DNA of 64,000 bases from positions 1 to 64,000 of the forward strand of contig JBGCEJ010000005.1 of assembly GCA_045106235.1 (NCBI GenBank), given 5' to 3'. Made by a program: the position numbers and the translations under genes. Numbering within the stretch: the first letter of the stretch is position 1; every line of letters starts with the position of its first letter. This stretch comes from UBA4427 sp045106235. GTDB taxonomy: Bacteria > Myxococcota_A > UBA9160 > UBA4427. Positions 9,148 through 18,059 of this stretch are shown in pieces. The notes below the pieces were generated by a model, which worked only from the letters and a program-made list of their open reading frames with translations, made no database searches and was not told the origin of the DNA.

Positions 9148-9328
9148 CGAGCAACTTTAGCCGTTGCGGCTTTTCCCGCCCGTCCCAGGACTCGCGTTTT
9201 CGATCAAGCCTTCTACTCTCCTGCCCCAAGTACGGAAAAGCACGATGCGGCGCGATGGGACGCACACCCACTCAAGGGCCTCCCGACGCTGCTGAGACCG
9301 CAAGCAAGAGCCCTCAAGGAAGAATCCA

Positions 9329-9991
9329 ATGAACACAGCCCGCCTTCGCACGCTCCTCATGATCGCCTCCCTTCTCCTCGCCGCGACGGCTCTGAGTGGA
9401 TGCACTCAGGCCTATTACAGTGCGATGGAGCAAGTCGGCCAGCACAAGCGGGACATCCTCCGCAGCCGGATCGAAGCCGGACGCGAGGATCAGAAAGAGG
9501 CGCAGGAGCAGTTCAAAACGACGTACGAGGAATTCGCCGAAGCGGCTCGATTTGACGGCGGCAATCTGGAATCGGTTTATAACCGGCTGAACGCCGAATT
9601 CGAACGCAGCGAAGCACGCGCCCAGGACGTGACCGAACGCATCGACTCGATCGAACGCGTCGCTGCCGATTTATTCCGGGAATGGAAGCTTGAGATTGAT
9701 CAGTACCAGAGCGCGCGGCTCCGCACGCAGAGCGAGCAGAGCCTTCGCGAAACCCAGGGACGCTATAGCCAGTTGATCGATGCCATGCGCCGCGCCGAAG
9801 CGAAGATGCCGCCGGTGCTGAATGCCTTCCGAGATCAGGTGCTCTTTCTGAAGCACAATCTGAATGCGCGCGCCGTTGCCGCACTCGAAGATACGCTCGG
9901 CGAGATCGAAAACGATGTCGCCTCACTCATCCGAGACATCGACGTTTCGATCAAAGAGGCCGAGAGCTTCCTCAGTCAGCTGCCCGAGTAG
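9329..9991 (+). CDS. DUF2959 family lipoprotein
   Basis: 220 aa. The N-terminus is a lipoprotein signal (hydrophobic residues 9-21, lipobox LSGC with Cys25), so the protein should be lipidated and anchored on the periplasmic side. The rest is long, charged and almost entirely helical (KRDILRSRIEAGREDQ, coiled-coil-like through residue 215), matching the DUF2959 family in length and in the conserved VGxxKRDIL start. Function is unknown. It is divergent from the sigma/anti-sigma fusion, making it a candidate target or partner of that regulator, though I see no direct evidence of this. Confidence 0.85.
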   Translation: MNTARLRTLLMIASLLLAATALSGCTQAYYSAMEQVGQHKRDILRSRIEAGREDQKEAQEQFKTTYEEFAEAARFDGGNLESVYNRLNAEFERSEARAQDVTERIDSIERVAADLFREWKLEIDQYQSARLRTQSEQSLRETQGRYSQLIDAMRRAEAKMPPVLNAFRDQVLFLKHNLNARAVAALEDTLGEIENDVASLIRDIDVSIKEAESFLSQLPE

Positions 9992-10020
9992 AGAGCCCAG
10001 CGCGAACCTCGAAAGAGGCG

Positions 10021-10039
10021 CGATCACATCGCGTGATCG
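10021..10039. terminator. hairpin between convergent genes
   Basis: CGATCAC, five-base loop, GTGATCG: a perfect 7-bp stem just after the DUF2959 gene, overlapping the last codons of the opposing small gene. There is no clear T-run on either side, so a terminator role is weakly supported. Confidence 0.3.
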
Positions 10040-10347
10040 TCTTCGCCTTCGTCTGCTTCGGTCAGCTTGCGCGCTGCGGCGGCTTCGTCGGCCAGGGATC
10101 CGAGTCGGCGAAGGCTTCCGGCTTCGAGCCGGTCCGCGCCCGGTGCGGAGACCGTGGTCTCACGTGGGCCTGCTCCAACTGCCGCGAGTTCGCGGACAAT
10201 CGCGTCCACGGCGGCATCCACACGAAGAGTCGGGGATGCGTGGTGACTTCTCCGGTCCGAGACCGTTTCGTTCGGGCCGCCCGCGGATGCAGACGTGGCG
10301 ATCAGCAGCCCCGCCGCGATCAAACTCGTCGCAAAAAACACTCGCAT
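10024..10347 (-). CDS. small exported protein of unknown function
   Basis: 107 aa from the ATG at 10347, which has GGGAGGGA eight bases upstream; a longer in-frame start at 10440 lacks such a site. Residues 1-21 form a clear signal peptide (FFATSLIAAGLLIATSASA). The mature part is polar and Arg/Ala/Glu-rich and ends acidic (EADEGEDDHAM). No recognised domain. The signal peptide plus a strong ribosome site is the case for a real gene. It lies 113 bases downstream of the CoA-transferase gene on the same strand. Confidence 0.6.
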   Translation of the reverse strand: MRVFFATSLIAAGLLIATSASAGGPNETVSDRRSHHASPTLRVDAAVDAIVRELAAVGAGPRETTVSAPGADRLEAGSLRRLGSLADEAAAARKLTEADEGEDDHAM

Positions 10348-10460
10348 GGTGATTCCCTCCCGTCCCGGAATGTCTGCTCTTCCGGCGCCTGCCGCTGTGC
10401 CCTGCGTCACAACTTTAAGGACACCCTGAATTGCCTTCATAGGGGGTGTATCGGCCGCCC

Positions 10461-12950
10461 CTAGCCAATCTCAAAGGATGGACGATCACCAATCACGTTT
10501 TTTTCCTGCAACGTCGCGAGCTCTTGATGGGAAAGCCCCAGCTCTCCCCCCAGAATCTCTTCATTATGTTCACCCATCACAGGCGGTGGAGTGCGATGAA
10601 GCCCGTTCGGGCGGGACGAGTAGCGAAAGGGCAGATCCGGATAACGCATGTCTCCCGCGACGGGATGAGAGAAGGTCTGAAAGAACTGCCGCGATTCGAG
10701 CTGTGGGTTCGGCGAGATGAAATGTGCGTTGACCAAAGTGGATGCGGGAATGCCCGCCGCCACGAGCCCCTCCACCAGCGCATCGCATTCTCGGGACGCG
10801 AATTCCGCCGCGAGCGCCGTTTCGATCGCATCTTCTTCACTCCGCCGGCCGGACTCGGTCTCAAGCGCGGACGCCGTCGCCCAGTCCGGGCTCCCCAGAA
10901 AGGCGACGAGCGCAGCCCATTGCGCGTCGGTCTCGATCGCAATCGCCACCTGGTCCCGGGTATACCGCGTCTCCTTCTCCGCTTTCTGGCACGAAAATAC
11001 GGCCTGGGGGCAAGCCGTCGGCCCGCGATTCTCGGAGCGGCCGAGCAATTCGCCAAAAACGCTCCATTCGAGGACTTGCTCCACAGCGAGGTTGAGCGCC
11101 GGCTCCACGAGCGGCACTTCAACTAACATGCCCTGCCCCGTCCGGCCTCGCTCTTCGAGCGCCGTCACCAACGCGACGATCGTATGCATCCCGCCGACGG
11201 GGTCACAAACTCCGCGCGGAATCATGGGCAGATCGGCGTAGCCGGTAATCCAAGCCATCCCGCTCGCCTGCTCCACATTCGGAGCAAAACCGGTTCGGTC
11301 GCGCCAGGGTCCGTCGAGCCCCCACGCCGGCATTCGGACCGAAATCAGTTTGGGGTTGATGCTGTGCAGCGTGTCCCAATCAAATCCAAAATTCTCCATC
11401 ACCCTTGCCGAAAAATTCTCGATCACAACATCGGCGTCTTCGAGCAGCTTCCGAAGAATCGACTTTCCTTCTTCTCCGTCGAGGTTGAGCGTGATCGCAC
11501 GCTTGCTCTGATTGCAGCCGTGATAGACCGGCGACCGCTCCCACATCCGCTCGCCCGGAATCGCTCCCGCGAATCGCATCCCGTCAGGACGCTGACACGA
11601 TTCGATCTTGACGACGTCTGCTCCCATCGCGCCGAGCGAAGCCGTCACGACGGGCCCCGCCCAAAACGCCGTCAGATCCACAATGCGAAGGCCCGCGAAA
11701 GGCAAAGGGATCTCCGAAGCGCCCGCCCCGTCGGCATCGCCGGCGGCAACCGAGCCCGGGGTTTCGGCCGAACCCGTCGAGCCCGCCGAGCCTAACTCCG
11801 CCAACACGCTCTCCGTATGCTCGCCTAACGTCGGAGCCGAACGAAGCCCCGGCGTGGACATGCCCGAAACCAAATAGGGAACCCGGGGCGCCTTAAAACC
11901 GTCGGGATGATCCTGAAAGACGCCGCGTTCCACGAAATGATCAATCTCAAGAACGCGCTTTCCATCTCCAATCGGCGCAACCGGAATCCGCATCAGAGAA
12001 ACGAGTTCGACGATTTCCTCAATCGTCTGCTCCTTCGTCCATGCATGAATCAGCTCCTGAATGAAATCGATATTCTCCATCCGTGTGCGGCCATCGAAAA
12101 AGCGCTCATCCTCACCGACTTCCGGACGACCGATCAACGCGCAGAGATCTTTCCATTGCTGTCCCGTATAGGTACAGAGCCCCACCCATCCATCCTTCGC
12201 CGGTTCAATCGACGGAAGCTCGAGGGCCTGTGCAAGCGGCACCCCCGTGAACTGCCCGAAGAGATCGTGATAGGTGGTCATCGTGAGCGACATCGACTCC
12301 AGTATGGAGACGTCCACGTGCTGCCCACGTCCCGAAGCCCGCGCCGAACGCCAGGCGCCCAGCGCTCCCACCGCTGCGCAAGAACCCGCAGACCATTCGC
12401 CCAGACGGCCTCCGGCTTGCAGCGGCCCCCGCTCGGGCAGTCCTCGGTACGCGGTCCCGCCGACCTCCGCCTGGAGCGTAAATTCGGTCGCAGGCCGATT
12501 CGCCCAAGGCCCTTCCAGTCCAAAGGGAGAAATCGAAACCACCGAGAGCGCCTCGTTCTGAGCCTGAAGCGCCTCAACCGAAAGGCCTAGCCTTTCGAGC
12601 CCCCCGGCTCCAAAATCTTCGATCACGAGATCCGCATGCCGTGCAAGCGACAGCAGCTGATCGCGCCCGGCCTCGGTCTCGAGATCGAGCAGGACGCCCC
12701 GCTTCCCTCCATTGAGAAACTGAAAGAGCGGTGCATCCCGCCCCTTCAAGTCCTGCCCCGAAGCGGTATGCCGGCGCATCGGGTCGCCCGCCCCCGACTC
12801 CACCTTGATCACATCCGCCCCGGCATCCCCGCAGAGCTTGGCCGCGTAAGGCCCCGCGATCTGACTCGAAAGGTCCAGAACCCGCAATGCGGAGAGCGGC
12901 CACGCCGAGGACGCGGACGAGGAAGAAGCGCGGGAATCAGAATGCGTCAA
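10461..12950 (-). CDS. tandem CaiB/BaiF class III CoA-transferase
   Basis: 829 aa made of two complete CoA-transferase family III halves (about 18-385 and 416-829) joined by an Ala/Gly/Ser-rich linker. Both halves begin with the nucleotide-binding signature (VLDLSSQIAGPYAAKLCGD; VDLTAFWAGPVVTASLGAMG), followed by GADVIKVES and GADVVKIES. In the C-terminal half the expected catalytic Asp is present as Asp583 in VCDPVGG, before the AL.ER.RTGQG segment. In the N-terminal half the aligned position is Glu185 (RLGEWSAG, then GRGQHVDVS). Family members move CoA between carboxylic acids. A fused pseudo-dimer with unequal active sites could handle a bulky substrate; this is inference. The start is TTG with AGGTG seven bases upstream. 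Confidence 0.9.
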   Translation of the reverse strand: MTHSDSRASSSSASSAWPLSALRVLDLSSQIAGPYAAKLCGDAGADVIKVESGAGDPMRRHTASGQDLKGRDAPLFQFLNGGKRGVLLDLETEAGRDQLLSLARHADLVIEDFGAGGLERLGLSVEALQAQNEALSVVSISPFGLEGPWANRPATEFTLQAEVGGTAYRGLPERGPLQAGGRLGEWSAGSCAAVGALGAWRSARASGRGQHVDVSILESMSLTMTTYHDLFGQFTGVPLAQALELPSIEPAKDGWVGLCTYTGQQWKDLCALIGRPEVGEDERFFDGRTRMENIDFIQELIHAWTKEQTIEEIVELVSLMRIPVAPIGDGKRVLEIDHFVERGVFQDHPDGFKAPRVPYLVSGMSTPGLRSAPTLGEHTESVLAELGSAGSTGSAETPGSVAAGDADGAGASEIPLPFAGLRIVDLTAFWAGPVVTASLGAMGADVVKIESCQRPDGMRFAGAIPGERMWERSPVYHGCNQSKRAITLNLDGEEGKSILRKLLEDADVVIENFSARVMENFGFDWDTLHSINPKLISVRMPAWGLDGPWRDRTGFAPNVEQASGMAWITGYADLPMIPRGVCDPVGGMHTIVALVTALEERGRTGQGMLVEVPLVEPALNLAVEQVLEWSVFGELLGRSENRGPTACPQAVFSCQKAEKETRYTRDQVAIAIETDAQWAALVAFLGSPDWATASALETESGRRSEEDAIETALAAEFASRECDALVEGLVAAGIPASTLVNAHFISPNPQLESRQFFQTFSHPVAGDMRYPDLPFRYSSRPNGLHRTPPPVMGEHNEEILGGELGLSHQELATLQEKNVIGDRPSFEIG

Positions 12951-13084
12951 ACCGGGTCACCTCTTTGCGAGAACACGTCGTAAGGACGCGTTCCCGGGAG
13001 ACCCAAGCCTAAGACAAAAAGATAGAAGGTGGGGGCGAGACAGAACGAGGCGGGGCCGGAAAGAACGCGGCATGCCACGGCGCC

Positions 13085-13951
13085 TCAGCCGAGGATCATC
13101 AGATCCAGGAGCATCGCCAGGAAGACCACGAAAAGGAAGACGAGCGAGACGCGGAAGACACCCTGCGCCGCTTGGTCCGTTCGGTCTTGGAAGAGCCGGT
13201 AGGCGCGGTACAAAAACCAGAACCCCACCGCCGACGCGATCACGAAGTAAATCGGCCCAAGGAGACCGAGGAAATACGGCGCCACCGTGACCGGGATCAA
13301 CCCCGCGGTGTATGCGACGACCTGCCGTCGCGTTGCTTCGTCCCCAATCACTTCCGGAGGCATTTTCGTCCCCGCCGCTTTGTAATCTTCCTTGCGGTAG
13401 AGCGCGATGGCCCAGACATGCGGGGGCTGCCAGAAGAACACGATGGCGAAAAGCGTCCAACCCGCAGCGCCGATCGAACCATTGACGGCGGCATCGGCAA
13501 TCAGCGGAGCCGCCGCACCCGCAGCGCCTCCGATCACAGCATTCCAGATCGTGCGCGGCTTCAGCCAGACGGTGTAGACGAAAACGTAGAAGAGGATGCT
13601 GGCCACGCAGACCGCTGCCGCGGGCGGACCACTCACCGCGCCGAGGAGCACCGTCGCCGCGACGCCGAGTGCGAGTCCGAAGATCAGCGCCGCACGCGGC
13701 TGAATCAATCCCGACGGCAGGGGACGCGTCTTCGTGCGATGCATCAGCGCGTCTTTGTCTCGCTCGATGTAGGCGTTCAGCGTGTTCGCGCTCGCCGCGG
13801 CCATCGAGATCCCCGTCATGACGTACACGCAAAACGAAAAGCTCGGCCAGCCGCCCGCCGCCATGCCCAAAACCGGAAGTCCCGAAAACAAGACCATCGG
13901 CAGCAGCCGAGGCTTCGTCAGGTCGATGTAGTTGCGGACAGTGGTCAACAC
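13085..13951 (-). CDS. ctaB: heme o synthase (protoheme IX farnesyltransferase)
   Basis: 288 aa integral membrane prenyltransferase of the UbiA superfamily with about nine hydrophobic segments. The first Asp-rich motif is NAYIERDKDALMHRT (residues 59-73) followed by RPLPSG, diagnostic for CtaB/CyoE. The second region around WQPPHVWAIALYRKEDYKAAG (about 175-195) also matches. It attaches farnesyl to protoheme to make heme O for terminal oxidases. Oxidase subunit genes are not in this window. The start is GTG with only a weak ribosome site; the conserved N-terminus (YIDLTKPR) supports it within a few residues. Confidence 0.95.
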   Translation of the reverse strand: MLTTVRNYIDLTKPRLLPMVLFSGLPVLGMAAGGWPSFSFCVYVMTGISMAAASANTLNAYIERDKDALMHRTKTRPLPSGLIQPRAALIFGLALGVAATVLLGAVSGPPAAAVCVASILFYVFVYTVWLKPRTIWNAVIGGAAGAAAPLIADAAVNGSIGAAGWTLFAIVFFWQPPHVWAIALYRKEDYKAAGTKMPPEVIGDEATRRQVVAYTAGLIPVTVAPYFLGLLGPIYFVIASAVGFWFLYRAYRLFQDRTDQAAQGVFRVSLVFLFVVFLAMLLDLMILG

Positions 13952-14160
13952 GGGTCGTCAGGCTCTCTGGAGATCTCTGTGGATGCGCTGTCGGGGGAAT
14001 GCGCCCTCAGGCCGTTCAAGCCCCCGGGGTCGGTCTTTTCAGCGCTTCTCAGCGACCGAACGGGTAACACAGTGGCCTCTCTGTCGCACTGCAGGGAAGC
14101 GATCCGCGACCTTGGTCTAGGGCTTTGAATGCGCGCCCTTTATCCTAGCCTACTGAGCGG

Positions 14161-14937
14161 ATGGGCGACCCAAACCGACCCGCTAGAGCCGCGCAGCAAC
14201 AATGCGATGCGGACGGCGAAGCGCAACCACAAGCATCGAAGAAGGCATCCGAGGGCTCCCCTCTGCGACGCCTCGGTCTCCTCGCTTTCGGCACGTTCTC
14301 GGGCCTTTTGCTGCGCGTGCTCGGTTCGACCTGGCGCATCGAGCAGATCGGGCAAGACCCCCGCCCCACCGAAGGCCAAAGCGCGGATGAACCCGCCGCG
14401 GAGCTCGCCGCCTTTTTTCACGAGTCGCTCCTCCCCGCAGCCTGGTTCTACCGCGACCGGGGCTACTCAGCCGCCGTCAGCCGTAGCCGCGACGGCGACC
14501 TCGTCGGCGCGACGCTGCGCGCGCTCGGCTATGCGCCGCCCGCCCGTGGTTCGAGTTCGCGGGGCGGCTCCGCCGCTCTGCTCGGCCTGCTGCGGCTGCT
14601 GGAACAAGGCACGACGGTCTCCGTGCTCGTCGATGGCCCGCGAGGCCCCGCCCGCATCTCGAAACCCGGGATCATCGCGCTCTCCCGCATGGCCAAACGC
14701 CCCATCCAGCCCGTGGCCTTCGCCGCGCGCCCGGCCCTCCGACTCCGCAGCTGGGACCAGAGCCTGATCCCCCTCCCCTTCGCCCGAGTCGTCTGCGCCT
14801 ACGGCGAACCGCACAAGCCGACGGACGAAGCCGCCACGCCCGCTGAGGGCGACATCGAAGCGGCCGGAGCGCTTGCCCTGGACGAATCCTTACTCGCCCT
14901 CCGAGACGCCGCCGAAGCGCGCCTGAACCAAAGCTAG
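14161..14937 (+). CDS. DUF374-type lysophospholipid acyltransferase-like protein
   Basis: 258 aa. The central pattern VSRSRDGDLVGATLRALGY, then RGSSSRGG and VDGPRGPARISKPG, is the signature of the DUF374/LpxL-like acyltransferase group. In that group the HX4D-type active site becomes SRDGD and the FPEG motif becomes DGPRGP. The first 35 residues are polar, so the true start could lie slightly downstream, and a short hydrophobic stretch follows (LLAFGTFSGLLLRVLG). It probably acylates a lipid or lipid A precursor at the inner membrane. It is divergent from ctaB with 209 bases between, where I see no clear motif. Confidence 0.8.
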   Translation: MGDPNRPARAAQQQCDADGEAQPQASKKASEGSPLRRLGLLAFGTFSGLLLRVLGSTWRIEQIGQDPRPTEGQSADEPAAELAAFFHESLLPAAWFYRDRGYSAAVSRSRDGDLVGATLRALGYAPPARGSSSRGGSAALLGLLRLLEQGTTVSVLVDGPRGPARISKPGIIALSRMAKRPIQPVAFAARPALRLRSWDQSLIPLPFARVVCAYGEPHKPTDEAATPAEGDIEAAGALALDESLLALRDAAEARLNQS

Positions 14938-14949
14938 GCCCCGCTCAGG

Positions 14950-17358
14950 TCAAGTTGCGCGGGCCAGCGCTGCCTCGAGGAGCTGCTTGAGCCAGCCCCC
15001 GATATCCGGATGATCCATTAGTCCCGCCCGGTCCAGCCGGCGCGCGGCAATGCCATGCACCTCGGCAGCCGTCCGAGCCACCAAGGCGCGGCGCGCATCG
15101 GACTCCACTTCGCCGGAATCAAGCGCACGCACGATTTCCTTCACCACGGGGACCGCCGCCGGTGTCCCGGACAACTCCCCAATCCCCAGGCCAATCAGCA
15201 TCGGCACCGCCAAGGGATTCGTCGCCATTTCTCCGCAGACCGAAACCGGAATCCCCGCATCTCGCCCGGCCTCCACCGTCATCTGAATCAGTTGGAGTAC
15301 CGCCGGATGCAGCGAGTCGTAGAGATGCGCCACCCGCTCGTTGCCGCGGTCGACGGCCAGGGTGTACTGCGTGAGGTCATTCGTCCCGATCGAGAAGAAA
15401 TCGCATTCGTTCGCCAGCACCTTCGCGGTAATCGCCGCGGAGGGTACTTCGATCATGATGCCGATCTTGATATCGGGATCGTAGGGACTGTTTTCGCGGT
15501 CCAGCTCTCGCTTCACTTCTTCGATCACGGCCTTGGCTTCGCGCAATTCGTCGAGGCTCCCGATCATGGGAAGCATCATGCGCAGATCGCCGAGCGTGCT
15601 CGCCCGTAAGATGGCGCGCAGCTGAGCCCGGAACGCCGGGAGGTTCTCGAGGGTCAGCCGAATCGAGCGACAGCCGAGCTGCGGATTTTCCTCATCGTCG
15701 AGTCCGATATTCGGAATGCCTTTATCGCCGCCGAGGTCGAGGGTGCGGATCGTGACCGGGCGCGGGCTCAGCGTCTTCACGACGCGCTCGTAGAGCTGCT
15801 CCTGTTCCTCTTCGCTTGGAAAGCCGCGATGCGCCAGCGCCAGGAGCTCGGTCCGGAAAAGCCCAATGCCCTCAGCGCCGTGTTTTTCGACGAGGCGAAG
15901 GTCGGCGAGTAGGCCCGCGTTCGCAGAGAGTCGAATGCGGCGACCATCGACGGTTTCCGCAGGCCGCTCCCGCATCGCATCAAGATGCTCCACCGCAATT
16001 TCGAAGCGGTGTTGCGCCTGCTCGAATTCCTTCGTGAGACCTTCGTCGGGCGAGAGATAGAGCGTACCCGTTGCGCCGTCGACGATGGCCATTTCGCCTT
16101 CGCGGGCTTCCGTGATCACGCCGCTAATCCCCGTGACCGCCGGGATTTCGAGGGTCCGCGCGAAAATCACGCCGTGCGAAGTCTGACCGCCATGCTCCGC
16201 CACGATCGCGGAAACCTTATCCATCTCGAGCTGCGCAAAAATCGCAGGCAGAAGCTGATCCACGACCACAACCGAGCCGCGTTGCATCGGTTCGAGTTGA
16301 TCACGCTGACCGAGCAGGCGCTCCATCACCCGTCGCCCCACATCGGCGATATCCGTTCCGCGCTCTCTGAAATACGGATCCTCGATTCGCTCAAAGGTGG
16401 CGCGGTAGGTATCGAGCACCGTCCGCAGCGCCTCCCGCGCATTCTGCGTCTTGTCGATCGCCTGCGCGACGTTCAGGCCGAAACCCTTATCCTCAAGAAT
16501 CTGAATCTGGGTATGGAAGACGGCGGCGAACTCAGGACCGAAGCGATCGCGCACAACATCCCGCATATCGGCGATCTCGCGACGCGCCTCGGACATCGCG
16601 AGACGGAAGCGCTCCCGCTCGTCATCCAGGGAGCCGGGCTCATAGTCGAGACTGTCGAGATCCAGCGGTTTGTCCATCCGAAAGATCGGACCAATCGCCA
16701 CACCACGTGCTGTCGCCAGGCCGCGGAGGGTGACGTTCTTCTCCGCCCGCGGCGTTCGTTTGGGCGTCGTCTGTCCCAGACCATCCGTACGGGCGATCTG
16801 CGCCACCACGTCTGCAATGGTGTCATCGCCACGGGAGACCAACGCGAGGAGCTGCGCGTTCACAACCACAGGCGCGATCAACGAAGCGCAGGTCTGCAGC
16901 AATTCAATATCCGGTTCATCGAAGCGTCGCGCGTCCGCGGTCTGGATCGCGATGACCCCGATCACGGAGCCCTGAACGAGAAGGGGTGCCGCCAGGAAGG
17001 ACTCGAAACGTTCTTCCCCCGTCTCCGGAAAATAGCGGTAATGCGGATCGGCCTGGGCGTACTCGAGGGCAATCGCTTCACCCCGACTCGCTGTTAGGCC
17101 GATCAAACCTTCGCCCATCGGCATCTCGACCTTGCCCACAGCGTCGGAGTAGAGACCGACCGTCGAGGAGAGCCGAAGGATCTGCTGCTCGGCGTCCGTC
17201 GTATAAATCGAACAGACGTCTGCATCCAGTCGTTTGGAGACCAACTCCATCACGTTGGCGAGGGTCTCCTCTAAATCGTGCGAACCCGACACGATTTCGG
17301 CGACATCAGCGAGGATGGAAACTCGATCCGAAATGGGCAACCTCCAGGGCGCAGCCAC
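14950..17358 (-). CDS. ptsP: phosphoenolpyruvate-protein phosphotransferase PtsP (GAF-EI)
   Basis: 802 aa from a GTG at 17358 preceded by AAAGG. An in-frame GTG at 17466 would add 36 non-conserved residues and sits two bases after the Xre gene. Residues about 10-165 are a GAF domain (ISDRVSILADVAEIV, DVCSIYTTD), followed by a linker and a full enzyme I. The phosphorylated His is in GGQTSHGVIFAR (His395) and the C-terminal PEP-binding domain has VSVCGEMA with its Cys. This is the nitrogen-PTS enzyme I, which passes phosphate from PEP to NPr. No NPr or EIIA gene is in the window. The Xre gene immediately upstream suggests a two-gene operon. Confidence 0.93.
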   Translation of the reverse strand: MAAPWRLPISDRVSILADVAEIVSGSHDLEETLANVMELVSKRLDADVCSIYTTDAEQQILRLSSTVGLYSDAVGKVEMPMGEGLIGLTASRGEAIALEYAQADPHYRYFPETGEERFESFLAAPLLVQGSVIGVIAIQTADARRFDEPDIELLQTCASLIAPVVVNAQLLALVSRGDDTIADVVAQIARTDGLGQTTPKRTPRAEKNVTLRGLATARGVAIGPIFRMDKPLDLDSLDYEPGSLDDERERFRLAMSEARREIADMRDVVRDRFGPEFAAVFHTQIQILEDKGFGLNVAQAIDKTQNAREALRTVLDTYRATFERIEDPYFRERGTDIADVGRRVMERLLGQRDQLEPMQRGSVVVVDQLLPAIFAQLEMDKVSAIVAEHGGQTSHGVIFARTLEIPAVTGISGVITEAREGEMAIVDGATGTLYLSPDEGLTKEFEQAQHRFEIAVEHLDAMRERPAETVDGRRIRLSANAGLLADLRLVEKHGAEGIGLFRTELLALAHRGFPSEEEQEQLYERVVKTLSPRPVTIRTLDLGGDKGIPNIGLDDEENPQLGCRSIRLTLENLPAFRAQLRAILRASTLGDLRMMLPMIGSLDELREAKAVIEEVKRELDRENSPYDPDIKIGIMIEVPSAAITAKVLANECDFFSIGTNDLTQYTLAVDRGNERVAHLYDSLHPAVLQLIQMTVEAGRDAGIPVSVCGEMATNPLAVPMLIGLGIGELSGTPAAVPVVKEIVRALDSGEVESDARRALVARTAAEVHGIAARRLDRAGLMDHPDIGGWLKQLLEAALARAT

Positions 17359-17468
17359 GGCGCCTTTGCGGAATACCCAAGGGTAGCAACTGAAAACGCC
17401 CGGGGCGGGCCCGGGCGCTTCCAAGAAATCGGGGGTCCGCCCTCGCGGGCAGCCCCATTCTTTCACTC

Positions 17469-17726
17469 TCAGTGCGTGGTCGGGAAAACCATCGGCCGAG
17501 AGGTCGGCGGAAAGACCTGATCCTTGTCTTCGAAGGACAGACCGAGCGCGAGAAGAATCTTGCGCTTCGTATCCATGCGGCAGTTCATGCCCTTTTCAAC
17601 GCTGTGGATCGTGCGCAGCGCAACCTTGGCTTTGCGGGCCAACTGGGCCTGCGTCATCAGTTTGTTTTCTCGTAGCTCTCGCACGCGGTTCGGTACGCGC
17701 GCTTCCTGAGCGTCCATCTGTTCCAT
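17469..17726 (-). CDS. small Xre-family helix-turn-helix regulator
   Basis: 85 aa from the ATG at 17726, with a GGGGG run 10 bases upstream; an in-frame TTG nine bases earlier is too close to that site. Residues about 12-68 form the Xre/Cro fold: VRELRENKLMTQAQLARKA, recognition helix near VALRTIHSVEKG, then KRKILLALGL. The C-terminal tail is short (PTSRPMVFPTTH). It lies directly upstream of ptsP and probably regulates it. A perfect inverted repeat 29 bases upstream of the start is a candidate operator for autoregulation. Confidence 0.85.
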   Translation of the reverse strand: MEQMDAQEARVPNRVRELRENKLMTQAQLARKAKVALRTIHSVEKGMNCRMDTKRKILLALGLSFEDKDQVFPPTSRPMVFPTTH

Positions 17727-18059
17727 CACAATCAAACCCCCAATAAATCCGATGCTCCGGGAATCACTCCCGGAGTACGTCGTTTGAATCGTTTGAGGAT
17801 TCGTCGGCCCCTGAGGCTTTCTTGAGTTAAATCATTAAGTTGGGCGGTTTTATGGGAGTGGACTCGCGCATCGGGTGCGCTTGCAAAGGAGTGGCGCGGA
17901 ACCGGCGACATGCGGGCATCCTCCGCACATTGGAGAACCCTCAAAGACATGAAATGAGGGTTCAGGAACCGGCAACTCGGGGGGAAATTGGACCATGTAT
18001 CGCGGTAGACCCCACGGACCGCGTGCTAGGTTTTCGCCCTTTTGACGGAGGGAAATCGC
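17727..18059. promoter_or_regulatory. divergent regulatory region between xre-ptsP and the AsmA-like gene
   Basis: 333 bases with no gene. It is visibly more AT-rich than the flanks around 17820-17860. It contains a perfect palindrome CTCCGGGA-N5-TCCCGGAG (17755-17775) in the leader of the Xre gene and a direct repeat TCGTTTGA at 17780-17787 and 17789-17796. It should hold promoters for both directions, but I cannot place -35/-10 pairs with confidence. Confidence 0.5.
17755..17775. promoter_or_regulatory. perfect inverted repeat, candidate Xre operator
   Basis: CTCCGGGA, loop ATCAC, TCCCGGAG: an 8-bp perfect stem. It lies 29 bases upstream of the Xre start codon, where a repressor or an RNA hairpin could control the xre-ptsP transcript. 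No T-run follows, so a terminator is less likely. Confidence 0.45.

Noticed and set aside
13172..14128. Plus-strand frame opposite ctaB running into the upstream gap
   Set aside because: Very Arg-rich and has no similarity to a known fold; ctaB is certain.
15985..17097. 370-codon plus-strand frame opposite ptsP
   Set aside because: Shadow of the enzyme I gene; no ribosome site and no domain.
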